Shown: positions 49,123 through 62,667 of the stretch, in pieces
Position numbering within the stretch: position 1 is the first letter of the stretch
How the letters are laid out: each line of letters opens with the position of its first letter
Assembly: GCA_005281725.1 (NCBI GenBank)
Contig: SSBO01000007.1
Coordinates: 4,870,031-4,934,030 of the forward strand
DNA from: Wuchereria bancrofti
Lineage: Eukaryota; Nematoda; Chromadorea; Rhabditida; Onchocercidae
Length of the DNA stretch: 64,000 nt
Direction: 5' to 3'
The notes under the pieces: model-generated
Database searches by the model: none
Told to the model about the DNA's origin: nothing
The model's input: only the letters and a program-made list of their open reading frames with translations
Translations under genes and position numbers: made by a program

Positions 49123-52100
49123 ATGTCGTTATCTAGTGATCTGGAAGATAACAGGAAAAAGCATATTGTAAGTTAACTTTTAAGTTATGGATAGTATCTT
49201 ATTATCTTTATACAGTTTGATCAATGCATCAAATCAGTGAAGTGCATAGTGAAATATCTGTTGCTGATTAATTCGATCATAAAAAAGCAGAGTTTTTCTA
49301 AACTTGTTTGCTTGAACAGTTTGAATTTTGATCATTTCTGCTCATTTTTTTCTTTATCGATCTCTACGTAGTATAGTTTAGGGAAATTTAAAAAAGGTAT
49401 GGAATAAAGAAGTTTATTACTTCCAGTTGGTTTATTCTTTATCGAGTAATAGTCGACACGGCTAATGAATTAATGGCAATAAATCCGAATAAACAAATGC
49501 AACATGCAACAAAAGAATATAACTTGGTTTTTGCCATTGTTTTAGAAGAGGCAGAGCGCTAATAGTCCGCTAGCAGTGTTGTCTCCATCTGTTCGTCCGC
49601 AGTCCACAAAATTAGTTTGTTCATTTCATTTTTGTTAAGATATGGAATTACATGTAATCCGAAAAGAAAAATTGTACATTTAGTACGTATATTAGTACCT
49701 TAAATTCTACTATTCTTTGAGGATAAACTGCACTTTTATTGAAAGACAATCTCTTCATTCGGTCAATTTTTTGTTATTTTGTTGCCATTTCCTCACCACT
49801 CTTATAGTCTCGTTTGTCGGGAACTCCCTTGGGACGAAAGCTTGCATATATCAATCAAATTGATCCCAATATTGATGCCACTCTTCTCGAGCTGTATTCT
49901 GTCGAGGTTTGCCACAAATTAACGAGATTATATTTCAATTTTTTTATTTACAGTGAAATTTGATGCTAATTTAAGTACACATTACAGAAAGACAGAGTTC
50001 CAACAGTAATAAATCCAGATCCGAATATTGAACAATCTTTGGTAGAAGAGACCTTGCAGTCCGAGGAAACTACGGTTCAGTTTTTTTCACTTTTTTCCTT
50101 GCTCTTTCTAGCGTTGTCAAAAGTCAGTTTCATTGCTTGGTTCCTTATTGAATCTTTCCCTCTGTTCGCATTTTCTATCGCAGCGACTTATCGACTTATC
50201 CAAAAATATGCTTGAATCATGTGGTAGATTACTTTATTTCGAGATTTCCATCTCATAACTAGAAATGAGCATTTAGAAAGAAGCAATGGGTGAACGAAGC
50301 ATTGCATCAGAGTGCGATGACATTACCGATGTGACATCATCGTCGGTAGCTGCTGCACTGGTGAGAGATGTCGTTACATTTTATGTTTTAGATTTAGAAG
50401 TTTTGTCACCTACTCAGTTATTTGCAGCCCAAATTCCATTTTTTTTCTTCAATTTTTAATTTTCCTTATTCTTTTTTCATTTTTTACATCATTTTTTTGC
50501 TAAGCATCTTCATTTCTAAATTTCATCTGCATTTCACTAAAATTCCGATCACCATTTTAGAAGGGAAAGCAATGTTTAAAGTATCCATTTTGATTTATCG
50601 CCTATAGTTATGTAGCTTTTCATGCAATAATATTTTTTTGTTGTAAACGTGTTCAAGAGTCCTGGAATGTCTAACGAAATGAAGTCAGCAATAAAAACAT
50701 ATTTGAAATCCACTTCGATGTATTCTACTAGCTTACTGGAATCAAAAGCTGAGCTGTTGAATGTTGTTGGAGTAAGTTTAAATTACTTTCTGAAAGGTTA
50801 ATTATAAAATTTCACATGAATTCTTGTCAATTTTCTTCTGTAATTTCAGTCTTCAAGAATTTTATAATGTTTTGATAGCTGTATTATTTAGGATGTTGCG
50901 GGAGTTGGGAAGAATGAAGATACCGAAGAGCTGAACATCAGTGTTTCTACACGTGGTTCGCAAGAAAAAGTCGTAGGGAACAATTCTATAGATTCTGTCA
51001 AAATTGATCTATCTGTGTCAGGTTCAAAATTTTCTGCCGGAACGACTGAGACCAATTCTTGCTCTGGAATTTTATGTGAGACTATAGATATGAACAATGT
51101 TATCGAAGCTCAATTTACTGAAGCAACACGTTCTCCAGTTTTGCAAGTTGAAAGTGCGGAGAAAGTTCCTCTCTTGAAAGTTTCTTCAATGACACCGAAG
51201 TGTCTTACAACACAAGTCGATAAAAGAATGGCATCTCCAGATATGCTAGAAAATCTTACGCTGTCGGCACGCAAAAATAGAGTTTTTGCAACTAGAAATT
51301 TGAATTTGGATAACCTATCCTCACCGCGAGAGTTGGCGAGCTATGCTGAAGAACGAGCACAAAATTATTCGTTTCTTATTAATGAAGCCTACTGTGAAAC
51401 ATCGATGTTCTGCGAGAATTGTTATGCTATGCGCATCGAACTAGGACTTCTTTCGGATAAGTTTGCAGCATTAACAGCTACTATTGGGGGTTTGGCTGCA
51501 GAAGGGAATATAGCTTTTGTTGCCGAGCTGGAAAATTTACTGAGAGGGAAAGAGGCAGAAATTGTAACACTGTCATCGAAGTTAAGGGATTTAACTCAGT
51601 CAAATGTAAGAATTAATTTCTTGAAATATTTGTTTTTCAGAATTGCTGCTGAATTGAAATTGTCGAAATCACAATTTTTTTTCCTTTTTTTACAGGATCA
51701 GTTAAGCAGACAAAAGGAAATTGCCGAAAAGGATTCTGAAGATTACAGATTTTTTTTCAAGGATGAAGTGAAAAAGAAGTTAGGAGAAATAGACATACTG
51801 CAGAAAAAGGTCGAAACTTTGTGGCATATCTTTTAATTTCACAGAAGTAATTTAAAGCAATTATTGTGTAGGAATTTATATTTCGAAAAAACGCATGTTT
51901 CATTACGTAGCATAAAATTGCGAACTAACGAACTATTAAAAATTTTTGTAGTTGTACGAAGCAGAGCATTTGATATATGAGTTGGAGCAAGAGAAGCCAA
52001 AGCAGCCGTCCAAGGAAAACACTTCGCAAACTGACGTTGAATTTGATACATCTTTAGTTGAGATCAAAATTAATTGAATTATTATAATGATTTTTTTTTT

Positions 52101-55100
52101 GATTTGTTTGAGTTTTCAAATTTTTGAAGATACTTCACACCGTAGAATTTCCTCTGTAGTCTTAATTTTATAAAGATTTCACATCGTGTGTTAAGGAACA
52201 TCAAATGGAAATTCAGATTGAAATTATGCAACAACAGCTCGATACAGCACATTCTTTGCATCAAAAAGCTCAACAAAGGATAGAGGAACTTGAAAACAAA
52301 CTGCAAAAGATTGTAGAGGAAAAAAGTCAGCTCTCCCTAAAACTTCAAGAATTGGAAAGTGAGAACAGCGATGGGATAATATCAGATGAAAACAAGCACG
52401 TTTCAATTATATCTCTGTTGGAAGCTAGAGTTGCAGAACTTGGGAATAAAATTGATGAGGCTGTTCGTATAAATAATGATGAAACCATGGTACAGAAATC
52501 ATTTTTGTTGGAAAAGGTGACATCAGTACTGGAGAAAATTAAGGGTGATGTGAAAAGCAACGTATTCGCTAATAAATGGGATGCAGACGATGTAGAAATT
52601 TCTGTTACCTATTTTGAAAAAGCTGTAAACATTATTTGTCAAGATATTCCTCAGTTTGAGACATTGGTCGAAACAGTAGCTCAATATGGAAAATTGGCTA
52701 GAAATGAGTTCAAGCAGGTACGTTATAGTATATATATATATATAAACAAAAACTCTTTTCTGAGAAAATCATTCTAATTTTTATTTGAATCAAAAATTTT
52801 TAGTTAGAAATGATAGTGGAAAAAGTGGTAGAGGAAAAAAACAAATGGGAGATGTTATTTACGAGTGAGAAATCAAAGCTTGATAGTTTGCAAGAAGTGA
52901 TGCTAACTCAGTTTTCTGAGAACAAGAATTGTTTCTCAAGTTTACTGCAGGTTGGTCTTGTTTGCTGCCGCTTTTCTAATCTTGGAATTTTTGTTCTTTA
53001 TAATCCTTTAAAGCCTTGTATAAGTTTTGATATTTTAGGATTTCCAAAACAAATGTACAGATACGCTGTGTTCTGTGACAGAGTTCACCAAAACAAAATC
53101 TGAAGAAAATCAAAATTGTGGCATGTTAAAAATGCTTCGTCATATAGAAGACCTTCAGGAAGTAAATTTGGATGTCGAATATCGTTTTATTTCAGTAGTA
53201 CATTCATCATAATATTGTTCATATACTGAATTTCAGAAATTGAATGGTAAATGGTCGAAGGATTCGGATGAGATGCACTCTTGTCTGAAAGAACAACATT
53301 TTATTGTAACCTCATTCCAAGCAGAAATGCAAGAAATGAGTAATAAAATGAAAATACTACATGAGTCTGTAGAGAAAGACTTTAAAAACTTGAGTGTATT
53401 GCTGGATAGCTTTCAAGGTCGAGAAGCTAAACAGTTGGGACATAATGAAAGAGAAACAGATACTTTCAAGCAAATATGCGAACATGGTGAAGAAATAATA
53501 CAGGCTTGTTTCTTTCGGGAATTTTTGATTGTTTCATATAGTTTCAAAACTTTTAATGTTAAAATATTATCTCTGTTAGTTTCGACTACTAGTGCTCCTT
53601 TTTGTTTTTTTTAAGTCAAGTTTTGTCGATTTTAGGATCTAAAAAAGTCGGTCCAGCATTTGCAGAAGGTTGAGGAAGATATAAGATCTCAAAACACAGC
53701 TTTGCATAAGAATTTGGATTTCGGAAGTGGAAATTTTGCTCCAATAATTCATGTTACTGAAAATTTGACACGGGAAAAAGATAAACTGGAAAATGAAAAT
53801 GCAGCACTCAGGAGTACGATTTTTATATTGGAAAAAGAAAACATAGATTTAAAAGAGGTAATGCTTTGAGATGTGAAACAAGGAATACAAAAATTATTCA
53901 GAAAAAAGTTATGGGTATTACAATGGTAATTTCAAGCACAACTCCAGTCCGCCTTGACTACCTGGTCGGGATGTGGAATTTGGCAGTTTCAGTTTTATCT
54001 GTCTTGCGCTAATAGATTGCTCCACAACAATTAAGACAGAGGTAAAGTAATATATCACAACTGTACCATGCTTTCGGTCACATTATCAGATAATACTAGA
54101 AATACTGGATTCCTTTGAAAATTTTTTGTAGATGAGAGAAATATCAACTGTACAAGAGAAAAAAGTTCAAGAGCTAGAACACAGATTAAACCTTTTGCAA
54201 AAAGAAAATGAACGATTAGGAAAAGCATGCGATGATGCGGATGAAGAAGTCGGCGACCTTAAAGAGCAAATATTTGAATTGTTGCGTGTAAATGCCAAAC
54301 TTCAAGCTGAGATGGTTTGTTTTAGCAGAAAGAAAATAGAGACTTTTTGTTTTTAGCTTCTGCCTTGCTCATTTCTTCTTGCTTTTCTACGCCAGAAGTA
54401 TCACGTAATTTCTGAGAAATAGTTTCACCTGACTTTTATAATCTTCAACACTACTCAAAATGCTGGTGGTTTAAACCTTTAAAGACTATCATTTTGAGAC
54501 TTAGGTGGCAATAAACGCTTCGTGAGCCAGCATTATGCTATCTGAAAATATTTTGTGAGTGTGGGGGTCTAAATGTATAGTGAATAGTCAATCTCACTTG
54601 CGTCCGAACTGTTTCTATAATCATTCTTCTTTCTTTTCGAACTATTCTCACCGTATTTTCTTTGTTTTGTCACTGTAATGTCTAATTATTTAGCATGGCG
54701 AAGATGAAGAAGCTGTAAACCGGAGAATGGGCTATATTGAACCACCAGCAATTCTTCCTGGAATTCATCTTTCAGCTCACGGAACTTCATCAGGAGTGAA
54801 TTTGCCAAATGCAAAAATAGAGGATGTAACAGAAAATCTTTTGAAATGTTGGTTATACGATTTTTTTTTTTTCATTAGGTGTTACTTTATGGACATAATT
54901 AATTTAATAATGGTGTTGCTACCACATCATTTTCTTTTTGTAAACCAATATTATGGACTTCATGCCATGTGAATTTGAATTTTATGCACTTTATTTAAAC
55001 TTATATTTTAAAGTTTTGCAAGTTTATGAAATATTAAAATAATCGATTTACAGCGAAACTGGATGTTAATGTTAAAGACGTAGTAATAGAAAAAACAGTA

Positions 55101-55241
55101 GAAGAAAGAAAGGAGATACAGAAATTAATGGGAAAAGAAAATGTGTTAGCGGAAGCTGCAAAGGCTTTAGTCAAGAGTAAATCTTTTGTAGAATCAGCAA
55201 AATCGAAGACAACCCGAGATCAGTCGTGTCGCACCTCGTGA
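49123..55241 (+). CDS. Large coiled-coil protein of unknown function
   Basis: Seventeen exons in one frame: 49123-49167, 49808-49906, 49988-50074, 50184-50223, 50281-50360, 50658-50771, 50892-51605, 51696-51809, 51952-52056, 52196-52717, 52804-52950, 53039-53161, 53237-53503, 53636-53857, 54132-54314, 54694-54847, 55054-55241 (1067 aa). I do not recognise it. The N-terminal third is low in coil, with the segment GTPLGRKLAYINQIDPNIDA and a Ser/Thr-rich acidic stretch; exon 7 carries a CENC pair. From about residue 350 to 960 it is mostly heptad-like (RIEELENKLQKIVEEKSQLS, KKVQELEHRLNLLQKENERL). The C-terminus is basic. The composition suits a scaffold of centrosome, Golgi, kinetochore or cytoskeleton; none is proved. 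Exon 13 to 14 needs a GC donor (CAG|GCTTGTTT, 53504). The acceptors of exons 5, 6 and 10 are weak. Confidence 0.75.
53504..53635 (+). other. Putative GC-AG intron in the coiled-coil gene
   Basis: Exon 13 (ending EEIIQ) joins exon 14 (DLKKSVQHLQ) in phase only if the donor is CAG|GCTTGTTT. The GT four bases later gives a TGA at the junction. The donor octamer is identical to that of the eIF3h intron at 5568. Confidence 0.5.
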
Positions 55242-58200
55242 TTATTTTATATAAATGACATTAGCTTTTAATCTTTTATTGTTATAATGATGCTAGCTCT
55301 TATGTTCTTTTATGAGTTAATTATAATCGAAAATTAGCCATGAATGATTAACAATTAGCCAAAACTTTCCCTGTCAAAGATTTTTTAAATTTCATGTAAA
55401 TAGTGCTCTCACTGTAGACATGAGTTTGTCTTGATTTCTTAACTCGCATTTACTTTAGGATTTATACACTCATATAGTTTTTCCAACTTAATATACTTGT
55501 TTATTTTTGAGCTTATTCCCACACCATCTGAAAAGTACTGTAACGATATTTATCTCTGTTTCATTGCTCTTCATATTGTTTTCAGCATGCATCCTTATTT
55601 TTTCTGATGCAATTGTTAATATTTTCCATAGTGTCTGTGCTAATTTAGATTTTAAATAGCAGTTTATTGGTGAGTTTAATTTCTTGCATGTATTTCAATT
55701 ATTGTTGGCCTAAGCATATCAATACTATCAGTTGCAGTCCTATTACTTTCGAGATGAGTAAAAGCAATCAAGAAATGAACTAAGGTCATCAATAAAGTAA
55801 CTTCGGCATGGCCAGCCTTCTACAATTCTTTAAGGTACTTTTTTTCGGTTGTTCTATCATTTTCTATTGCCAAAGCGTTTAAACTTCACAGTTCGCAGTG
55901 TTTCAACGTTGGCGGTAACAATGATTTAAGGAGAAGTATGAACAGAAACTATCCTGCTGCATTTCTAAATAAAGAGATCAAATAAGCATTGTTGCACGGT
56001 TGACTGTAATGTGATAATGGTTAACATAACACTACTGTCTATTCACTGGATTATATAAATATGCTTCGGAGACAAGAATAACACGACATGAGTAGGAGAT
56101 GAATTAACTAATTTACACATTCTGCATTCATTCATGTTATTTTATAAAATGGTAAATATCCCTGATTGTAGTAAAGATTAGTGGTTAAAGAAATGCTTCT
56201 AAATCAGTCAACTACGCCACTCAAAACTGAAAGGTGAAATAAAACTACATATCTTGTTTGTGAATCTTTTGCAAAAAAAAACTATCGTTTGTGCCAGTCA
56301 ACTTTCACTGAATTTTAACACAGCTATGACGAACGACTGCAACTTAGAAATGACTTTTCATTAAAATTGATTCATTACAATACAAAGGCTGCTAAACTCA
56401 AACTTAACTTCGTTTATGGTCTTTCTTTAAACGGCAAACTGATATGCCTATAATAATATCAGTATTCTTTTAGAAATTATCTAAATTTCTGATATGGAAT
56501 ATTTAAAGCAGAAAGTCAAAGAAGTTAAAGTTAAGAAACTGTGAAATGTTCCATATTAATTTTTCACTTATAATTTGAGAATTCTTGAAAAGTGAACTGC
56601 AATAATTAAAAAAATTTTTGTAGTATGTAGAAGGAAACTCAACAAATATTGATTGAAACATGGCAAATCTGAAATCGCATTTAATTGTTATTATGGAAAA
56701 TGGAAAAGTTAGACAAAGATATGAAATTATAAAAAAATTACAAAATTATATATTCGCAGCATTAAAATACGCATGGAGACGCTTTTGCGATCAAAAGGTA
56801 AAATACTTCTGACGGCCAGAAGAACCAATTTATGTTTAACATATCTGTCATCTCTCTTTGTCATATTCGTGATGATTCTCGTAGTTACACCGTTCATTGC
56901 TTTTCACAACTTTTCATATTTCTCCAACGCAACATTTATGCACTTTTATTATATTTATGTCCTAATTTGTTTGCTACCGCAACAGATTGTTGAACATTTT
57001 CTTTAGCAGCAATACATCTTTCCTTTCATCGGTGTTGGTGAATTCCAGAAACAATGAGATTTTCACACACACACAATTGAAATAGTAGTGACCTGATAAA
57101 TGACAAACATGGATGGTCAATTCCATCCAGGAATGTATGCAGCTTTTTTGCTTCTGAAAGATTATATTCAGAATGTTTGTTCTTCATGGAATCGTCCAGT
57201 TATTCAAAGTTTGATTTTCTAATTGGCATTATCTCTTCAAACAAAATCCAAATAAATTAAATTAAAGTGGATTGCTTGAAATCAATTAACAAATTTCTAT
57301 CTTTTTTAAATAGTTATAGCCAGTGAAGTGATGAAATAAAGATTTTTGTGGAATGAGCGAGAAGACGTTTAAGAAACAAAAATTAGCATAAACTGAACAA
57401 ACCGAACATCGATCTGTATAAGTTATAAATGTACTCATTATTGAAACGATTTCAATTTTATTTGAATTCATTCGTTTTTTGTGGCTTTTGAAAAAAAGAT
57501 TGCCGAATTATCACATCACGTACTCTTATAATAGAAAGTTGAAATCAAAATGGAGCATTTCATTTATTCGTAGCTGAAATAATTTTGTTTATTACTTTCA
57601 ACACGAAATGCTCCTTACGACAATAGTTAGAAAGATGGATGTATGATTCTGACCGAATGCAATTAATTTTAAAGAAATTTTCTAAAATTGGTAAACAAAC
57701 TCATGGAATCAATTTTTCTAAATGGTTATAACATTAATTCCAATCGAAGGTTTTGATAAGATGTGATAAAGATTATGCAGACGAGAATCTACACGATACT
57801 TATTTTGTTAGATAGAAATCTTTCTATCAGAAATCTTTATTTCTTACTCTATGAGTTGAAAAGAACTATTAGTGCGTAGAACATTTACTACTTTATCTTG
57901 TGCAACTAAATATTAATTTTATTGCAATTTTAATTTTAGAAATTTCAACCACTGCAAAAAAGAAGGTCAACTGATGGATGTTTCTTCCAAAATTTAGGCA
58001 ATTTTTTTTATAGCAAATTTTTCACAATCTGTGATAAACATGGAGGCCAACTTGGCTAGTACTTGTGGAATGTAATACTGATACTTCTCACTGAATGCAA
58101 TATTTTGCCTTCCACTAATCTAATGATCCAAATTATTGAAGAAGATTTAAATGTAAACAGCAGTTAGAAAAGGCAGATAGCTCATCACAGTATTTTAGAG

Positions 58201-60497
58201 TGCTATCAGTCAGGTATATATTTTTCCCTGGTATTGATGAAAGATTACCTAACCATAACATTCTTTTGTTTTCTCAAATCAATTTCTTTCTAAAAGTATA
58301 TGACAGCACTTCGACAAACAATCAAATGTTGATCTGTAGAAAATATTTAGTTGTGAGAATAAAAAGAAATGGAAAAGCCGAAAACTTTCCCGGAAGATTA
58401 CTTTCTAAGATTCACTGCTAGCCTGACTTTATGCGAGACTGTTAAAATCTGAAATTTCAATTTGTTCATTGCTTAGTTATTGTTACAACTGTCAGAAACT
58501 TACAAATGATTGATGCAAATATATTTTAAATGAGTAAGCTAAAGTTAAAAATCTTTTTGAGAAACCGTAATCATAAATTTGACGAATATTTTTTTCACTT
58601 TTTTTTGATCTTTTTTTAAATTTGTTATAACTTTCTAAATATTCTCGATAAAGTTGGTTACGCTTATTAAAGATTAATCTCTCAGGATTTGTTTAAAAGA
58701 AAAAGAGAGAGGAAAATGTAAAGAGAGAGAGAGTCAATGAATTCGCTCATAGCAGAAGTTATCATTATTGTTTCTGGAGAGAACAAAATTGCTGTCAAGA
58801 AAAATTTCAGATTTACAGAGAAGAAAAGCTTGAAATTTCTTCTCTCTCAATGGGTGAGTCTTGAGTAGATAAAATGTTTCTTTGAAGTGTGCAACAATTA
58901 TGAATAATCTCCCTATCATTCTGATCTTGTAATGAAAGAAACGTGTGACAGACATTGCATTGCATTTCTTGCATAATAACTTTCTTGCATGAACCAAATT
59001 GTTGAGGGAAGTTTATTTCGTTTCACAGAATGAATAGTCTGAAATGTACACTAAGTTTGCTGAAATAATTGAAATTGTTCCTTTTTGTATTTATCATTGC
59101 ATAATTGTTGTACATCTAAAAAAAACGTTTAAAAAAGCTCAGTCACAAACTCACAATAACATCAGAATTCGAATTTATATGAGAGTGAAAAAAGATGCTC
59201 GCATTTCATTCTTCTGTAGAAATGAAATATTTTCAGTGCATTTTTAGAATTTCAAGTGAAATTTCGGGGAACAAGACAATAGTATATTTACAATCTTACA
59301 TTTACATACTTTAAACTGCATACATGGTTCCCTATTTTTTCGACATTTATTTTAACTGAAATATCGAAGTGAAAATTTAAAAAAAAATGTCTTTCCGTAG
59401 AGAAAAGAAAATTTTAAATGATGCAATCACAATGCTCGCTTTTGCATTGATGCGCAATGATTAGTTTTAATTTTTTTGGTTGCTCGACCAGAAAAGATAT
59501 AATCCATAGTTTTAGTGAGATGTTGCCTTTTCTTGATAACAGCTCGTTCTTTCTTTATGAGGAAGTATGCATAGAAATCAAAGACGACGACGATTTGATC
59601 GAACAGATGAGATTTCCAGTTATGTGCTGTAAAGGAGGGTTTTAGTAAAAGTTGAAAGTAGTTCGGAAGCAGATTGCCGTATGAGAATTTGGCTTCAGCT
59701 TAGGAAGTGATAACAATTGCTGCTGATGGCATTATAGTTAGCTTAATGAAGAATGGAAAAGGAACCAGTTGTTGAGTTGTCCGATCAGTAGATTATATCA
59801 TCGTATGCTCGGCACCCATTGCTCTTACATGACAAGAAGATCCGGGGTAACCCTACAATAACCATTATTATTGTTTTGTTTTCAGCAGTTGCCCACCTTC
59901 ATTCCACTGCTATTATTACTACTATTGTCGCGGAACAGAGGGAGCACTTATCGGCAAGCAGTGGTGATTATTTATCGGGAATGAAATGAATGAAATAAAG
60001 GGACGATACTGCGATACCTGATTAGTGACAGAGGTGAAAGGGAAAGGTGACATTGTCGATGGTAGCATTCTCTCGGCATCTTTACATCGAATTGATTTAA
60101 AAAAAGCGAAATTACTGTGCCGCCGCTGTTGTTGTTGCTGCTGCTGCAGATGCTACTAAGATCCGGGTAATTCTATAGCGGGTTGAAAAAAGAATGAGAA
60201 AAGATTTGGAAGAATAAAGAGAAAAGGTTGAAAAGGAGAGGTGGAAAGATGAAATTCTAAGACGATGATTTACTGATAGCTTCTTAACTTGCGGGCGCCT
60301 AAGGGAATGAATGTGTTGTGAGAGAAGAGAGTGTTGCTGCTTGCTTGATGGATGACCATCAGCACCGCGACTGACCAGGACGGTGGTCGAATATGGACAT
60401 GGAAGGGAAGGAAGGGGCTGGAAGAGATCAGAAACGGAACATCGTCGCACTACAAGAGGCTGGCAGCAAAACGAATATGCGTCAGTAAGGTGCTCAA
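55242..60497. other. Long gene-poor interval
   Basis: The coiled-coil 3' UTR is followed by about 5 kb with no recognised gene on either strand. Short frames at 56773-57006 (hydrophobic), 58200-58421, 58734-58997 (-) and 59457-59645 show no domain or splice support. An AGAGAGAGAG run lies near 58720. From about 59800 onward the sequence becomes more GC-rich, as expected for the 5' region of the ZP gene that follows. CAC/CTG-like trinucleotides at 60120-60150 give a chance minus frame (60112-60450). Confidence 0.4.
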
Positions 60498-62667
60498 ATG
60501 ATGACCCAACGTGTTGCTTCCACTGTGGCCACTCTATCGATACCGTTACTGCTTCTGATCCAAGCTATCATGCACACCCAGCTGGTCTATTCCATTCCTA
60601 TACCTAATTCACAAATCGGTAATTCTTACTCTCACTTTTATCATAACAAATTTTGATGCTTCATGTCTCTGAACATTTGTCTTGGATACGGTAAATAAGT
60701 AAGTAACATTGTCTACCCTGCAAATTTTGATCCGCGAGGAATGTCCTCCACATTCATATGCATAAGACGCATGTGTCACCAATGCTATTTTATCTTTTCG
60801 GACAAATGAAAATTAACTTTGTTAAAAGGTTCTAAATTGGCACAGAAGCGCATTTTTCAACAGCTATTACCTTCGTATCGCATTAAATTCTATAGCATTT
60901 GATAGAGATTGTACTGTTCTGATAACATTAAAGACATTGTCCACTGTCACCACACTTGTCGAAACATGTGACATCCATTTTAAAAGCTGTCCTATAAGAA
61001 GTTTCACTTTCAGTTGTGTCCACTGCAATGTTTTCAATTAAACAAACAGCTTTTTCATATTCTTATAGTTGAAAATAAATTTCTGGCTTTGGAGGTGCTT
61101 TATCAGCAAAACTTTTCCACCGTTATACTTGGATTTTTTTTGAAAACTTTAGAGTCTAAAAATTAAACAGATAATATACGAATCAGAAAGACCTTATGGA
61201 GAATTTGTCCTAAAGCCGCTTACTACTTCTATAATCGATGCTTCACTTATTTCACATCTTATCATCAACAGCAACAAAAAACAGTGCAATGATTTTATTT
61301 CGATAAGGAATAGAATACTGATTGGCTTAATCATGAAAAATTTCCTATTATATCATTTAGATTTTACTTTCAATGACAATAGCGCCACGAACAATCAATG
61401 TTTTAATTGGCAAGTAATCAGTTATTTTTAAGCATGAATGCGCTTGTAATTCAGTGCATTCCTTTTGTCAATATAACAATGATCAATCATTCTACACATT
61501 AAAATCAAGGACATATTAGCTGCAGTGAAAGAGTTCATTAATTTAGCAGTCAAAAAGGGTTAAGAGTCTTGACCTTGCAAACCAAGTAACAGTTCACTGG
61601 ACACATTAGTAGCACCCTGTTATGTCCATGCATCCAAATTAAGTTCAAGAAAATTAATTAACTAATGAAAACGTTATTAAATAAAAACGCGAGGCATAGG
61701 ATCAGATCAACACAATGGGTTTTCTTTATCATTATCTTGATTTATCAAGGAATTTTAAGAACAAAGAAGTTTTAGAATTATAAATTTGAAAGTAAAATGT
61801 TTTATGGAAATTTGCTGTGAAACCGAATTTCTGTATTATGTTTCTGCAATATTTTATGTGTGATTTTAAAAAAGATAACATATTTCAAAGGAAATTCAGA
61901 GTAGCATAAAAAAAATAAAAAATTGGAGTGAAGAATGTTTGATTTAAGGTTAATCGATTTTGCCACTTTTGAATATCTGAACAGTTATGATTTAGGTTAT
62001 TTTCAGATCATTGGATCGGTCACTATACCAGAAAGTTAAAATCTTTTTCTAAGAAAAACTCTGTTTCACATTGAGTTGTTTTGAACATTGGAAAGAGAAC
62101 AGGTTTTGATAGTTGGAATTGTAATGATAATATCTTCAAGCACTTTTATGAACGCAGTTTGTTCAAATCTAGCCAAATCAAAATTTGTTAAGAAATCATA
62201 GTCCTGAAAATAAATTTGAACAAAATTGAGTTGATTGTAACGATGAACATTGACCATCCTTTTCCATTTGATGTGTCAATGCGCTAATGGAATTTCGCTA
62301 TGATCGTATCCAACTTTATTTTTTTGATAGCCAATTTTCTAATTATTCTTTTTGTGAAAACTGCACTAAAATTTTGCTTGCGTTAGAAATTATCTAATTT
62401 GAAAAGTTTCAATTTTTTTTTCATCACATCTTTTTTTTCAAAAATTCAACAAGAATAAAAGGCAAGCAATAATTTTTAGGGAAGGCTGAAGTAGAATGTG
62501 GCGAAAATACGATCGAAGTGGTGTTCCTGACGGAAAGCGTGTTCCAGGGTCGAATTTACGTGGTAGGGCATTCAAACGACGAGCGCTGTGTATCACGCGA
62601 TACTGGACGTCAGACTACATCAATCACAGTGCGGAAGGATCAGTGTGGTGTCGCTATTACGAGATCC
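60498..62667 (+). CDS. Cuticlin-like ZP-domain protein, 5' part only
   Basis: Two exons seen: 60498-60618 and 62480-62667, joined in phase (G+GG). Exon 1 is a signal peptide with a long hydrophobic core (LSIPLLLLIQAI) followed by SIPIPNSQIG. Exon 2 gives the start of a zona pellucida domain: KAEVECGENTIEVVFLTESV, FQGRIYVVGHSNDERC and VRKDQCGVAITRS, matching the usual nematode cuticlin order (VEC...I.V.F.T...F.G.IYVKG...C...CGV). Such proteins are secreted or membrane-anchored and build cuticle or other extracellular matrix. The rest of the ZP domain, the furin site and the membrane anchor are not in the window. Exon 2 ends at TCC|GTTAGT. No convincing third exon was found before 64000, so a long intron is inferred. 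Confidence 0.8.
60619..62479. other. Intron 1 of the ZP gene
   Basis: 1.86 kb of AT-rich sequence. It starts GTAATT and ends TTTTTAG. A 63-codon minus frame at 62066-62257 looks like chance. Confidence 0.6.

Noticed and set aside
51839..52406. Minus-strand frames inside the coiled-coil gene
   Set aside because: Antisense to exons 9 and 10, which fit the coiled-coil frame.
57790..57830. Short inverted repeat GATAGAAA-TC-TTTCTATC
   Set aside because: 8-bp stem of low complexity, expected by chance in AT-rich DNA.
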